From the NCBI GenBank assembly GCA_003235575.1, contig QJVW01000094.1:1-64000 (forward strand): a stretch of 64,000 bases of DNA, in the 5' to 3' direction. Positions 30,928-41,063 of this stretch are shown here, piece after piece (positions within the stretch are counted from its first letter, which is position 1; the number at the start of each line of letters is the position of its first letter). The translations under genes were made by a program, and so were the position numbers. The stretch is from Candidatus Eiseniibacteriota bacterium. GTDB taxonomy: Bacteria > Eisenbacteria > RBG-16-71-46 > SZUA-252. The notes under the pieces were generated by a model. That model did no database searches and was not told the origin of the DNA. It was given only the letters and a program-made list of their open reading frames with translations.

Positions 30928-32979
30928 ATGGGCGCCGGTTCGTTCCTTCAAGACCTCGTCATCACGCTGACGGCGGCGCTGCTGGTGCTGCTGCCGAGCC
31001 GGAAGCTCCGCGTTCCTTCCGCCGTCGGGTTCATGCTCACGGGCATTCTGATCGGTCCCGGCGGGTTCGGTCTCGTCGGCGACCCGCACCACGTCGAGAC
31101 CCTCGCCGAAGTCGGCGTGGCCGTCCTCCTCTTCATGATCGGATTGGAGTTCTCCTTCGCGCGCCTGCGTGAGATTCGCCGCGCCTTCCTGCTGGCGGGT
31201 CCGCTCCAGGTCCTCGGCTCGATGGCCGTGACCGCCGCGCTCATCCTGGCCCTCCCGCTCGGCGCCAGCGCGGCCACCGCGCTCTTCGCGGGCATGCTGG
31301 TCGCGCTCTCCTCGACCGCGATGGTGCTACGGCTGCTGGGCGAACGGGGCGAGACGCATGCGCCCCAGGGACGCCTTCTCCTGGGAATCCTCCTCTTCCA
31401 GGACGTCGCGATCGTGCCGATGCTGATCCTGATTCCCATCCTCGCGGGACAGAGCACGCTGGCGCTGGGTCCGGGACTCCTGATCGGCGCCGCATCGGTC
31501 ATCGGTCTCTTCCTTCTCGCGCGCTACGGGATGCCGCGCCTGGTGAATGCCGTGATCCGCAGCGGCGTACGGGAGCTCTACGTCATGATGGCGGTGGCGG
31601 TCTGCTTGGGGGCGTCGCTCTTGACCGGCGCGCTGGGACTGTCGCCGGCGCTCGGCGCCTTCGTCGGCGGCGTCCTGGTCAGCGAATCGGAGTACGCGCA
31701 CCAGGTCGTTTCCGAAATCCTTCCATTCCGGGATCTCTTCAGCAGCGTCTTCTTCATCTCGATCGGCATGCTCGTGGTCCCCACCGCGATCGTATCGATG
31801 GGAGCCTCGATCGGCGGCTGGCTCCTGGTGACCCTGGCGATCAAGGCGCTCGTGGCGGCGTCGATCGTGCGCCTCCTCGGTTTTCCGCTTCGCATCGCCG
31901 TGATCGTGGGTATCTCGTTGGCGCAGGTCGGAGAATTCTCCTTCGTCGTGGCCGGCATCGGATTCGGCCACGGACTCATGACGCCCGACCTCTACCAGCA
32001 GTTCATCGCCGTTGCCGTCATCTCGCTCATCCTGACGCCGTTCCTGTTCCGCTGGGCGGAGTGGGCCGGGACGCGCACGGCGCAGCAGGGGCCGCTTCCC
32101 CCACCCGAGGTCGTCCTGGACGCCCACGTCTCCGGCGCCGCCGTGCCGCACGTCGTCCCGGCAGGCCCCGGCGCACCCGACGATGGGAGAAGCGAAGGGG
32201 GCGTCGATGGGCTGCGCGATCACGTCATCGTCGCCGGATACGGGGTCAACGGCCGGAACATCGCGCGCGTCCTCCAGGAGGTGGGCATCCCGTACGTCGT
32301 GCTGGAACTCGATACCGCCATCATCCGTCGCGCGCGCGCGGGGGGCGAGCGCGTCGTCTTCGGGGACGTCTCGCGGATCGAGGGCCTGCACGCCAGCGGA
32401 TTGGACCACGCTTCCGTGCTCGTGCTCGCGATCTCGGATCCGTCGGCCACGCGCTTCGCGGTGCTCCAGGCGCGGCGCGACAACGCGCGGGTCTTCATCA
32501 TCGCGCGGACGCGGCTGGTGGCCGAGGTGGAGGAGCTCTACCGGCTGGGCGCCGACGAGGTGATCCCCGAGGAGTTCGAGACGTCCATCGCGGTCGTCGG
32601 CCGCGTGCTGCGTCGCTTCCACGTGCCGACGAACGTCGTCCGGATGCAGGAGCAGGCGCTCCGTCGCGAGGGATACTCGTTCCTGCGGGGCGGGGACGTG
32701 ACGGGGAGCCTGATGGCCTCGGTGTCGCGGATGATCGAAGGCGCCACGACCGACACGTACTACCTGGAGACCGGATCGCCGGCGGTGGGAAAGACGCTCG
32801 CGGAATTCGATCTACGGGAGAAGACCCGCGCCCTCGTGATCGCGGTCGTGCGACACGGCGCGCACACGCTGGGTCCCGGCCCCGACTTCCGCCTCGAAGC
32901 CGGGGACGTGCTCGTCCTGGTGGGGGACCACCAGGCGCTGGAAGCGGCCTTCCTCGCGCTCGACGGCGGGCACGCCTAG
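30928..32979 (+). CDS. CPA2-family cation:proton antiporter (KefB-like) with TrkA-N and TrkA-C domains
   Basis: Polytopic N-terminal half; HVIVAGYGVNGRNIARVLQEVGIPYVVLELD; TrkA-C-like C-terminus. Confidence 0.92.
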   Translation: MGAGSFLQDLVITLTAALLVLLPSRKLRVPSAVGFMLTGILIGPGGFGLVGDPHHVETLAEVGVAVLLFMIGLEFSFARLREIRRAFLLAGPLQVLGSMAVTAALILALPLGASAATALFAGMLVALSSTAMVLRLLGERGETHAPQGRLLLGILLFQDVAIVPMLILIPILAGQSTLALGPGLLIGAASVIGLFLLARYGMPRLVNAVIRSGVRELYVMMAVAVCLGASLLTGALGLSPALGAFVGGVLVSESEYAHQVVSEILPFRDLFSSVFFISIGMLVVPTAIVSMGASIGGWLLVTLAIKALVAASIVRLLGFPLRIAVIVGISLAQVGEFSFVVAGIGFGHGLMTPDLYQQFIAVAVISLILTPFLFRWAEWAGTRTAQQGPLPPPEVVLDAHVSGAAVPHVVPAGPGAPDDGRSEGGVDGLRDHVIVAGYGVNGRNIARVLQEVGIPYVVLELDTAIIRRARAGGERVVFGDVSRIEGLHASGLDHASVLVLAISDPSATRFAVLQARRDNARVFIIARTRLVAEVEELYRLGADEVIPEEFETSIAVVGRVLRRFHVPTNVVRMQEQALRREGYSFLRGGDVTGSLMASVSRMIEGATTDTYYLETGSPAVGKTLAEFDLREKTRALVIAVVRHGAHTLGPGPDFRLEAGDVLVLVGDHQALEAAFLALDGGHA

Positions 32980-32984
32980 GCTCG

Positions 32985-35165
32985 CTACGCGGTGGCGGCT
33001 ACCGCCGGCGGACGATCGGCGTCCGCACCGTCCGCGTCCACCGTTCGCCGCGCGTAGGTCCACGTCGCCCAGCCTACGAAGGCGATGACGGCGACGCTCT
33101 CCAGCGTGTAGCGCATATCGTAGTAATACGTCTGGAACTCGATGAACTGGGTGACCCCGGCCAGAATCAAGAGTCCGATCGGGATGCTCGCACGCTTGGG
33201 TCCGAGCAGCGCCGCCGCCGTCAGGAACGAGAAGTAGTAGCACGTCATCTCCAGGAAGACGGGGATCACTCCGAATCCGAACGCCGCCAGCACCCACCAA
33301 TCCATTTCCCGCCGTGCGATCACGAAGAGCAGCGCGACGTAGCCGAGCACGAGCGCGATGAAGAGGGGCAGGGCGATCGGTCCCCGGAACGCCTGCTTGC
33401 GCGCCTCCCGAAACTTGTGAAACGGATCCTCCTGGGTCGGATCGTACGAGAACTTCTGACGCGTCTCCCAGCGAAACGCGACGATGGTGTGGAGTCCCAT
33501 GTTGTTGGTCAGGGGCGTGTCCGCGTGCTTCCGCGTGTTCTTCACGAATTCCGGCCATGCCTGAAATCCGCCCGCGACCATGCTGGAGGCGGGGATCAGG
33601 ATCGCGACGGCGGCCGCCGCGCCGAGGACGATCCGCGCGCCGGTGCGATCGAGACGACGTTCCCGGAGCAGCACCCAAATCATCCGCAAGCCGATGGCGG
33701 CGAAGAAGCCCGCCGGAAAGACGCGAAGCAGGGTCGAGACCGCGAGGCTGGCGCCGGCCCAGGCGGGCATGCCGCGTCGAAGCAGACAGATGCCGGCCAT
33801 CGCGAACAGGAACCAATCCTGTCGCAGAAAGCCGCCCCCCGTCCAAAAGTAGAGCGCCGGTTCATTCGTGCCGAAGAAGAGCGCCGCCACGCAGGCGACC
33901 CGCCATCCGAACGCCCACGTGATGAGCCCGAAGGCGATCAGCAGGAGCACCGGATCGATCCACGCGAGGAAGCCGTCGATCAGACCGTTGGAGGCTGGCC
34001 CCAGATTCGACAGCAGGGTTCCCGCGACGTTCCACATCGGCGACGGGTTGTACCCGTGATCCTGGAGCGCGTGTTCCCAGGCCCCGATGTCCATGCGATC
34101 GCGGAAGTAGGCGATGTCGTGCTTGAACTCATCCCACCGCGCGGGGCTGAAGGGGCGGACGAAGCCTTTCTTCCAGTGCTCCGGGTCCTCGAGCACGTAG
34201 GCCGCGGAAACGCGCTCGTTCTCGCGGAGATTCCGAATCTTTCGGAGTTCCACCCGGCGTCGGAATCCCTGCTCGGCCTCCGCGACGTTGGCGGCTTCGT
34301 AGAGTCCGGTGTAGCCGAGTTCGGGAAAGTACTTCGCGCCGACGTAGTAGTGGAAGAACTCGTGGACGTGGACGCGCTTCGGGAAGTGGAATCCGCCCCA
34401 GTTGAAGTACCCCGTGAACCCCAGGATGCCCAGCGCCAGAAGGAGCCCGTCCCGAAGCCGCCGATGGCGGTCCGGGACGCCGCCCTGTCGCAGACGCCGC
34501 CCCCAGAGAAGGAGCGCCGCCCCCGCGAACGCGAGCATCATCTTGATCTCGTTGGAAACGCCGCGCGTGATGCGAAACGCGGAGCGAGGTTCGTCCCCGG
34601 TGGTGGAGGGCTCCGGCGCGGTGACGAGCGCGAAGACCGGCGGCCACATGGCCGGAATGGTCTCGAAGAGCCGGATCTCGGAGACGGACGTCCCCCCCAG
34701 GCCGGTCGGCTCGCCGAATCGCACGTACCGACCGTGCGCGCCGAAGAGCGGCGTGTAGCGCGCATGCATCCCGCTCCGGCCGGCCATCGCCTCCGACTTC
34801 GGGACCTTCCAAACCTCGCGGAACGCGACGCCGTCGTCCGAAACCTGGAGCGAGTAGTCGTGGCGTCCGTCGGCCTGAACGTAGACGGCCGCGAGCGGCG
34901 TGTCGGCGCCCAGGTCGAACGTCAGCGACGCGGCCGCGGACGCGAATCCGATGCCGTACGCCGCGTCGGGCCGGCCGCCCTCGGCGACGACCTTTCCGTC
35001 CAGCACGAGGTGCGTCGGGCCCTGGACGTCGAGCGAATCGATCAGGCGCGCCCGTTCGAGGAGCGTGGGCCGGGCCGACGCCGGCGCCGACTCCTGGGCG
35101 CGGGCGGCCGTGGCCAGGAGGAGCGCGAGACCTGCGGCGAGCCAAATGCGCGTTCGAAGATTCAT
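32985..35165 (-). CDS. Discoidin-like (F5/8 type C) domain fused to polytopic GT87/DUF2029-like membrane protein
   Basis: N-terminal ASLTFDLGADTPLAAVYVQADGRHDYSLQVSDDGVAFREVW...GRYVRFG...ISEIRLFE-like segment, then about 10 hydrophobic segments. Confidence 0.7.
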   Translation of the reverse strand: MNLRTRIWLAAGLALLLATAARAQESAPASARPTLLERARLIDSLDVQGPTHLVLDGKVVAEGGRPDAAYGIGFASAAASLTFDLGADTPLAAVYVQADGRHDYSLQVSDDGVAFREVWKVPKSEAMAGRSGMHARYTPLFGAHGRYVRFGEPTGLGGTSVSEIRLFETIPAMWPPVFALVTAPEPSTTGDEPRSAFRITRGVSNEIKMMLAFAGAALLLWGRRLRQGGVPDRHRRLRDGLLLALGILGFTGYFNWGGFHFPKRVHVHEFFHYYVGAKYFPELGYTGLYEAANVAEAEQGFRRRVELRKIRNLRENERVSAAYVLEDPEHWKKGFVRPFSPARWDEFKHDIAYFRDRMDIGAWEHALQDHGYNPSPMWNVAGTLLSNLGPASNGLIDGFLAWIDPVLLLIAFGLITWAFGWRVACVAALFFGTNEPALYFWTGGGFLRQDWFLFAMAGICLLRRGMPAWAGASLAVSTLLRVFPAGFFAAIGLRMIWVLLRERRLDRTGARIVLGAAAAVAILIPASSMVAGGFQAWPEFVKNTRKHADTPLTNNMGLHTIVAFRWETRQKFSYDPTQEDPFHKFREARKQAFRGPIALPLFIALVLGYVALLFVIARREMDWWVLAAFGFGVIPVFLEMTCYYFSFLTAAALLGPKRASIPIGLLILAGVTQFIEFQTYYYDMRYTLESVAVIAFVGWATWTYARRTVDADGADADRPPAVAATA

Positions 35166-35204
35166 CCCTACCTCGTTCGCGGGCGGGCGAGCCGGCGCCG
35201 CGGG

Positions 35205-35822
35205 CTACGCCCCGGGCAAGACCCCCAGCCAGTCGCGCAGGAGAAACTGCACACGGGCGATGAGGAGCGACACGCGGGCCATCACCGTGTAGCCGAACGA
35301 GGCGCCGAAGGCGACCATCAGGAACCAGATTCCGACGCGGGCGGACGCCCCGTGGAGTCCCCGGTGCGGCGCGGAGAAGAAGAAATAGGCGAGCACGGTG
35401 AGGAACCCGATCAGGATCAACGCGGAATTGATCGCGCCCCAGCCCGGCTGCCACGGCTTCGTGGCGTCGGCCAGCTGGGCGAAAATCTGCGCCTGCATGT
35501 AGGCCGGCACGGCGATGCCGGAGTAGATCCCCACGTAGAAGGCAAGCGCCCAGCGGGACGCGCTCGACGTCTTCTCCGCGAGGCGCCCGAGCAGCATGAT
35601 CCCGAGCGCGAGCGGAACGAGCGGCAGGAGATTGCCGCGCCCCAGCGGCCGAATCATGTTCGGTACGAGAACGTTCTGGTACTGCACGGCCAAAAGGTAC
35701 CCCGCGGCGGCGCCGACGAAGAGGTGCTCCGCGAAGCGATAGAACGGATTGTCGCGGTAGAGGAACGAGAAGACGCAAAGCGTCAGGAGGGCCATGATCC
35801 AGGTGTCGACGCTATGGCTCAC
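35205..35822 (-). CDS. Polytopic membrane protein of unknown function (DUF6754-module gene D)
   Basis: About six hydrophobic segments; GTG start MSHSVDTWIMALL overlapping the upstream gene. Confidence 0.7.
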   Translation of the reverse strand: MSHSVDTWIMALLTLCVFSFLYRDNPFYRFAEHLFVGAAAGYLLAVQYQNVLVPNMIRPLGRGNLLPLVPLALGIMLLGRLAEKTSSASRWALAFYVGIYSGIAVPAYMQAQIFAQLADATKPWQPGWGAINSALILIGFLTVLAYFFFSAPHRGLHGASARVGIWFLMVAFGASFGYTVMARVSLLIARVQFLLRDWLGVLPGA

Positions 35823-36681
35823 GGCTGCCTCCGCCTGACGACGCACCGGGGCCACGGCGCAATCCACCGGTGGTCAGGAGCGCCACGTTGCCGAGGATGA
35901 CCAGGATCACGATCACGACGTGGACCATGCTCTGGGCGTCCATGCCGCGCCGCGCGTCGCCGAAGAGGCCGGCCAGCCGCTCGTACTCGGCCGCGCCCTT
36001 CATGCCGCCCATCAGGCCGAGCAACTGTCCCGACGACAGGTACGGGTAGTAGTCGGTCGCCATGACCGCGGTGCAGCCGAGCAGAAGGGGCTTGTGGTAG
36101 CGCGTCGCGGCGATCCGGATGTAGTAGTCGGCGATGGCGGAACCCGACAGGTTGATGACCAGCGGAAAGTCGGCGTAGGCGTTCAGGTTCGCCATCAACG
36201 GAATGTCGTCGATCGGCGTACCCCAGAAGTCCTCGGGGAACATGGAGCGGATGCTCTCGCCGAGGCCGAGGATCACGGACTGGCTCCCCGACTTGTATCC
36301 CAGGAACACGAAGTCGACATCGCGCTTCTTTCCTTCCGCCTCCGACGCGATGGCCAGCGCCCGCTCGATCAGCCCGGGGCCCGCGGGGTAGAGCGTCAGG
36401 ATCACGGGCTTCAGGTTCCGTCGGAAACAGTGCCGCAGGACCGCGATCGACATCGGTTGCAGCTCCGCCATGATGTCCGGCTCGTAGTCCAGGGAAAGGA
36501 GCACGGGCGATCCCTCGGGAACCGACTCCACCGCGTCGTAGAACGCCTGGACGCGCGGCGTCGGCGTCACGGGCAGGTTGACGGGGAAGAGAAGCGGCAC
36601 CGCCGTCGCCAATCCGACCAGGACGAAGATCCAGCGCCGATCGAGGCGGAGCAGCCGCCGCCAGAGACCCCCGTCGGCCAT
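35812..36681 (-). CDS. Two-TM protein with central alpha/beta domain, unknown function (module gene C)
   Basis: TM near both termini flanking a roughly 200-aa soluble domain. Confidence 0.75.
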   Translation of the reverse strand: MADGGLWRRLLRLDRRWIFVLVGLATAVPLLFPVNLPVTPTPRVQAFYDAVESVPEGSPVLLSLDYEPDIMAELQPMSIAVLRHCFRRNLKPVILTLYPAGPGLIERALAIASEAEGKKRDVDFVFLGYKSGSQSVILGLGESIRSMFPEDFWGTPIDDIPLMANLNAYADFPLVINLSGSAIADYYIRIAATRYHKPLLLGCTAVMATDYYPYLSSGQLLGLMGGMKGAAEYERLAGLFGDARRGMDAQSMVHVVIVILVILGNVALLTTGGLRRGPGASSGGGSREP

Positions 36682-36683
36682 GA

Positions 36684-37301
36684 TCAGGCCTTCCCCATGT
36701 AGGAGCGGTCGATCCCGAGAATGATCTTCAGCGCGGTGGCCACCGCGCCGAGCCCGACGCCGATCGCCACGCCGCGCTTGGCGGCCAGGTTCGGAACGTC
36801 CAGCAGCCACTCGGTGAGCGGCGGGAAGCCCGACCAGACGAACTCTCCGATCGAGACGCGTCCGAACATCATGATCAACGCGGTGGCGAGAAGGAGCGTC
36901 GCCTCGGTGTTTCGCGCGCGAAAGGCGCGGAACGCGGCCGATGCGATGAAGAACGCGAGCAGGGCGAACATCGTCGAGGCGAGCGGCGCGTTCACGGCGT
37001 TGTAGATCCGGTTCACCAACGTGCCCTCCTCGACGCCTTGCACGACGCCCGCGACCGTGATCACCACGAGGGCGGCCACGGTGACGAAGCTGTACTTCGC
37101 CTGGGAGCCGCCCGCCCGCACCTTGTTGCCGTGGAGGACGAGCAGCGAAATCGAACCGAGGGCGAGGGCGAACGCATAGACGATGTTGGCCCAGTCGAGC
37201 AGCTGCGTCTGGACCTGCTGGGCCCGGTAGTGCGGAATGAAGAAGATCGCGATGAGCATCGCGCCGACGAGGAAGGTGAGAACGAACGGGCCCTGGCGCA
37301 T
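36684..37301 (-). CDS. Polytopic membrane protein of unknown function (module gene B)
   Basis: About six hydrophobic segments; directly adjacent to neighbouring genes. Confidence 0.75.
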   Translation of the reverse strand: MRQGPFVLTFLVGAMLIAIFFIPHYRAQQVQTQLLDWANIVYAFALALGSISLLVLHGNKVRAGGSQAKYSFVTVAALVVITVAGVVQGVEEGTLVNRIYNAVNAPLASTMFALLAFFIASAAFRAFRARNTEATLLLATALIMMFGRVSIGEFVWSGFPPLTEWLLDVPNLAAKRGVAIGVGLGAVATALKIILGIDRSYMGKA

Positions 37302-37320
37302 GATCTCTCTCGGTCGTCCC

Positions 37321-38118
37321 CTAGCTGGTCTTGAGCAGCTTGTCGATGTCGGTGTAGCCGAAGAACGTCGCGACCACCGCGGCCACGACGACGATCGCGG
37401 CGAGGATCTTCGCCCAATCCTGGGCGGTGATCGTGGCCAATTGCACCGGCTCGCGGCCCAGGTAGGCGCTGGCCGCGTAGAGCTCCTCGCCGAGCAACGT
37501 GTAGTCGCAGGAACAGACGAAGAACGGAAGCTGGGTGACCTGATCGCAGCCGGCGATCTGAATCGCGCCGGTCTCGTTCCCCGTCTCGGCCAGGAACAGC
37601 GACTCGGCGTACCACGATCCCATGTAGACGTTGGCCGCCGGCCGCTCGCGAAGCATGAGGCCGGTCACGGCCGCCACGTACGCGAACTGCGCCGCCGCCA
37701 CGTACTGGACGGTTCCCGACCGGTAGGAATCGAGGCGGCCGGCCTGCGTGTAGGCCTCGCGCGTGGCGCTGTCGATCAGCACCGCGACCACCGGGTCATA
37801 GCAGGGCACCAGCAAGCCGCACCCCATGTCGGCGACGCGCCGGGCGACGCGGCTCGAGATCGTGACGGCGGCCAGGGTCCCGACCTCGCTCATGTCCCCC
37901 AAACCCGGAAGATAGAGGACCGGTCGTCCCATTTCGGTGGCGCGTCCGATCGCCTCGTCCAGCGCTTGGAGCGCGGGAAGCGTGCGAATGTAGAGACCGC
38001 TCGGGGCGCGTCGCGCCCGGCGGAGGTTCACGAATAGGAATAGGATGAATAGCGAGAGACCGACGAGCAGATTGATGCGGTTCGGGTCGAACCAGCGGAC
38101 GTCGAGGGCTTCGTCCAT
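37321..38118 (-). CDS. DUF6754-like two-TM protein (module gene A)
   Basis: N-terminal TM, GTLAAVTISSRVARRVADMGCGLLVPCYDPVV..., C-terminal TM; family name from memory. Confidence 0.75.
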   Translation of the reverse strand: MDEALDVRWFDPNRINLLVGLSLFILFLFVNLRRARRAPSGLYIRTLPALQALDEAIGRATEMGRPVLYLPGLGDMSEVGTLAAVTISSRVARRVADMGCGLLVPCYDPVVAVLIDSATREAYTQAGRLDSYRSGTVQYVAAAQFAYVAAVTGLMLRERPAANVYMGSWYAESLFLAETGNETGAIQIAGCDQVTQLPFFVCSCDYTLLGEELYAASAYLGREPVQLATITAQDWAKILAAIVVVAAVVATFFGYTDIDKLLKTS

Positions 38119-38150
38119 CGGCGGACGCTAGCACGGCCTCGCGTGCGGGG

Positions 38151-40064
38151 TCAACGGCTCGGCGGCGTCTTCGGGTCGGGAGGGGCGTCTTCCTGGAAGA
38201 ACTCCGCCAGGCGTCGCGCCGCCGACGGATCGATGCGTTGCAACACGCGGCGCTCCTCGGCCGCTCGGGTCTTGTCTCCCAGACGAAGGTAGGCGAGGGC
38301 CAGATTCATGCGTGCCTGGGAGGTCGTCGGAGAAAGCTCGACGGCCTTCGCGTACGCGTCGCGCGCCTCGGGCAGCATTCCCTGGCTGCCGTAGAGCGCG
38401 CCGAGGTTGTTCCACGCTTCGACCATCGTGGAATCGACCGCGAGCGCGCGCCGGTAGGCCGCGGCCGCGCCGTCGATGTCCTGCGCGGCGGCGAGCGAGA
38501 CGCCGTAGTTGTACCAGACGACGGCGCTCGTCGAGTCGATGGTGACCGCGCGGCGGGAGGCGACGAGCGCCTCCTCCATCTTCCCCTGCTGCGCCAAGGC
38601 GTCGCCCAGGTTGGCCCACGACTCCGCGTTGTCCGGCGTCAACGCGACGGCGCGGCGCGCGGCGGCCTCGGCCTCCTCCCAACGGCCCAGGGACCCCAGG
38701 GTCAGGACGCGACGCGTATGCGCCTCGGCGAGCGTCGAGTCGCGCGCGAGGGCGCGATCGAGCTCGGCCAGCGCCGACGCCGCGTCGCCGATCGCCGCGT
38801 GCTGTTCGGCGAGCTGGAGGTGCGGCTGTGGATCCGATGGGTCGGCATCGGCGGCGGCCTGGAGCAGCGAGACGTTGTTCCGCCACGCCGGAATCCGCGC
38901 CGTCGTGGCGACGCCGGCGGCGGCCGCGAGGAGCACGCCGGCGATCACGACGGGCAGCGGGGAAAGGCGGGACGACAGCCAGACCAGCACCGAGCCGGCG
39001 AGAACGCAGAAGCCGGCGGACGCGAGATAGGCGGATCGCTCGGACACGTAGGCCGTGGTCAATCCGGGAAACGGCAGCGCCGGGAGCAGGCCCAGCACCA
39101 GAATCACGAGCCCCACCCGCGCGGCGGCGTCGTGGCGACGCCACCATCCGATCGCTGCGAGCGCCACGAAGCCGGCCAGGGTCACGCCCCAGGCGGCGAG
39201 GTTCGCGGCGTCGGCCGCCGAGAGGGATCGCATGGCGTTCAGGGGGTAGGGCCAGAGGAAGAGCTTCAGGTACGCCCCCGCCGCCAAGGGAAGAGCGGCC
39301 AGCTCGTGGCCCGGCGCGATGCCGCGCTCCACCCACGTCGCGACGTGCGCCGCGGGGAACGCGACGCGGAGAAGGCTCGTCACGATCCAGATCACGAGGA
39401 ATCCCGCGTAGTGCGACCGCCGCGGCCCGGCGGGAACGCGCTCCGGACCCCAGCGGTCCAGTCCCCAGAGGATGAAGGGGACGACGAGCGCCGTGTCGTC
39501 CGTCAGGGCCGCCAAGGCGTAGAGTCCATACGCCCACCAGATCGATCGCGATCGGGCGCCGTGCGGGCCGCGAAGCGTCGGCGTGCGCGCCGCCAGAACC
39601 GCCGCGATGGAGAAGACCGCCGCGATCATCGCGGGGCGGCCGGTCGCGTACACCACCGACTCGATGTGCACGGGGTGGGCGCCGAAGGCGAGCGCGATCA
39701 CGAACGCGATGACGGCGGAGAGGCCGACGTGGGTCGCGAGAAGAAAGACGAGCCAGGTCCCCACCGCGTGGGCGATCAGGCCCGTGAAGTGGAAGAGCGC
39801 GGGATTGCCGGCCCCCAGCCACCACTCGCCGCGCTGCAGCCATCCGATGAACGGCCGGAATCCCTCGACCGCCGCGCCGCCGGCGCCGTGGCTCGCCACG
39901 AGGAGGGCGTCGTCCCACGTCCACCCGTGCTGCAGCGCGGGCAGGTAGAGGAGCCCGGCCACCAGCGCGGCCAGGATGCCCAGCGCGTCGGCGTTTCGCC
40001 GCGGGAGCGCGGCCTGCTGTGGCGCCGAAGCGCCTCCCTTCGGGGCTTCCTTCCTGTTCGGCAC
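38151..40064 (-). CDS. TMTC/PMT-like membrane protein with C-terminal TPR repeats
   Basis: YLPALQHGWTWDDALLV...AHPVHIESVVYATGRP; TPR repeats such as AEAWNNLGALYGSQGMLPEARDAYAKAVEL-like units. Confidence 0.82.
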   Translation of the reverse strand: MPNRKEAPKGGASAPQQAALPRRNADALGILAALVAGLLYLPALQHGWTWDDALLVASHGAGGAAVEGFRPFIGWLQRGEWWLGAGNPALFHFTGLIAHAVGTWLVFLLATHVGLSAVIAFVIALAFGAHPVHIESVVYATGRPAMIAAVFSIAAVLAARTPTLRGPHGARSRSIWWAYGLYALAALTDDTALVVPFILWGLDRWGPERVPAGPRRSHYAGFLVIWIVTSLLRVAFPAAHVATWVERGIAPGHELAALPLAAGAYLKLFLWPYPLNAMRSLSAADAANLAAWGVTLAGFVALAAIGWWRRHDAAARVGLVILVLGLLPALPFPGLTTAYVSERSAYLASAGFCVLAGSVLVWLSSRLSPLPVVIAGVLLAAAAGVATTARIPAWRNNVSLLQAAADADPSDPQPHLQLAEQHAAIGDAASALAELDRALARDSTLAEAHTRRVLTLGSLGRWEEAEAAARRAVALTPDNAESWANLGDALAQQGKMEEALVASRRAVTIDSTSAVVWYNYGVSLAAAQDIDGAAAAYRRALAVDSTMVEAWNNLGALYGSQGMLPEARDAYAKAVELSPTTSQARMNLALAYLRLGDKTRAAEERRVLQRIDPSAARRLAEFFQEDAPPDPKTPPSR

Positions 40065-40165
40065 GGCGGTAGAGTGCCCGTGACGGCGTCTCGTTGCAAG
40101 CGCATCGTGCGCGAAGGGTCGACGGCCCCGCGCGCGACCGTGCCCTCAGGGAAGGGAGGCTTCGC

Positions 40166-41047
40166 ATGGCGGATGTCATGGACGAGAGAATCCGGGCGAT
40201 TCAGGTCACGGCAGGCATCGGCTTCACGCTGGGCGCGATTCTCGTCGCCCTCTCGTTGTTCCTCTATCCGACCCTTCCGCCGGCCAACGAGACCAACCTC
40301 GTGGTCGACGCCCTCTCCAAGCAGGGGGCCGGCGGGTGGATGATGCTTCACGCGGTTCTCGTCCTCGGTTTCGTGCTGGTGGCGATCGGATTCACCGCGT
40401 ACGGGTTCCTGCTCCACCTGAAGGGCTCCTCCGGCGCGGCGGCCGTCGCCACGGCCTGCGCCCTGGTCGGCGCGACGCTCTGGGCGGGCTTCCTGTCCGC
40501 CGAGTTCTTCGTGCACGGCTTCCTGATGAACCTGATTTCCATCGAGCCGGGTCTGGGAACGATGCTGTTCAGCATCTACTGGTTCTGGAAGCTGGGGGCG
40601 ATCGCCGTCGGCGCCGCGCTTCTCTTCGCGGCCGTCGTGGCCGCCGGGTGGGGGGGCCTGACGCGGAAACTCCAGCCGGCCTGGCTTGGCGGCGGCGGCA
40701 TGCTCTTCGGCGCCATCGGCCTCATCGTCTACGGACTCGATTTCCTCGCCGCGAGCGCCACCGGGGCGCCGATCAACCCGATGCGAAATCCGGCGGTCCG
40801 TTTCGCGGTGGGCCTGCCGCTCCAGCTCTGGCTGGTCGGCCTCGGCGCGATGCTCCTGTCGGAGTGGTGGTCCAAGGCGGCGGGGAGCGTCGCCCCGGGA
40901 AGCGGCCGACGCGATACGGTGCGCACGACGGGCCGGGCGCCGATGGCCGCCACGGATCAGAAGCCGGGGCTGGAGCGGCAGAAGCCGTCCGCGCCGGCGC
41001 CGCCGCCCGTGGACGACCCGAAGCCGCTGCCGCCGCCGATTCCGTGA
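40166..41047 (+). CDS. Membrane protein of unknown function
   Basis: MADVMDERIRAIQVTAGIGFTLGAILVALSLFLYP; multiple TM segments, Pro-rich C-terminus. Confidence 0.65.
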   Translation: MADVMDERIRAIQVTAGIGFTLGAILVALSLFLYPTLPPANETNLVVDALSKQGAGGWMMLHAVLVLGFVLVAIGFTAYGFLLHLKGSSGAAAVATACALVGATLWAGFLSAEFFVHGFLMNLISIEPGLGTMLFSIYWFWKLGAIAVGAALLFAAVVAAGWGGLTRKLQPAWLGGGGMLFGAIGLIVYGLDFLAASATGAPINPMRNPAVRFAVGLPLQLWLVGLGAMLLSEWWSKAAGSVAPGSGRRDTVRTTGRAPMAATDQKPGLERQKPSAPAPPPVDDPKPLPPPIP

Positions 41048-41063
41048 TCCGGCCCCCGGGGCG

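Noticed and set aside
32061-35900. 1279-aa forward ORF opposite the GT87-like gene
   Set aside because: R/P/G-rich shadow frame antisense to and overlapping well-supported genes; no recognisable domain. Typical artifact of high GC.
38238-40343. 701-aa forward ORF
   Set aside because: Antisense to the TPR membrane protein; R/G/H/Q-rich shadow frame.
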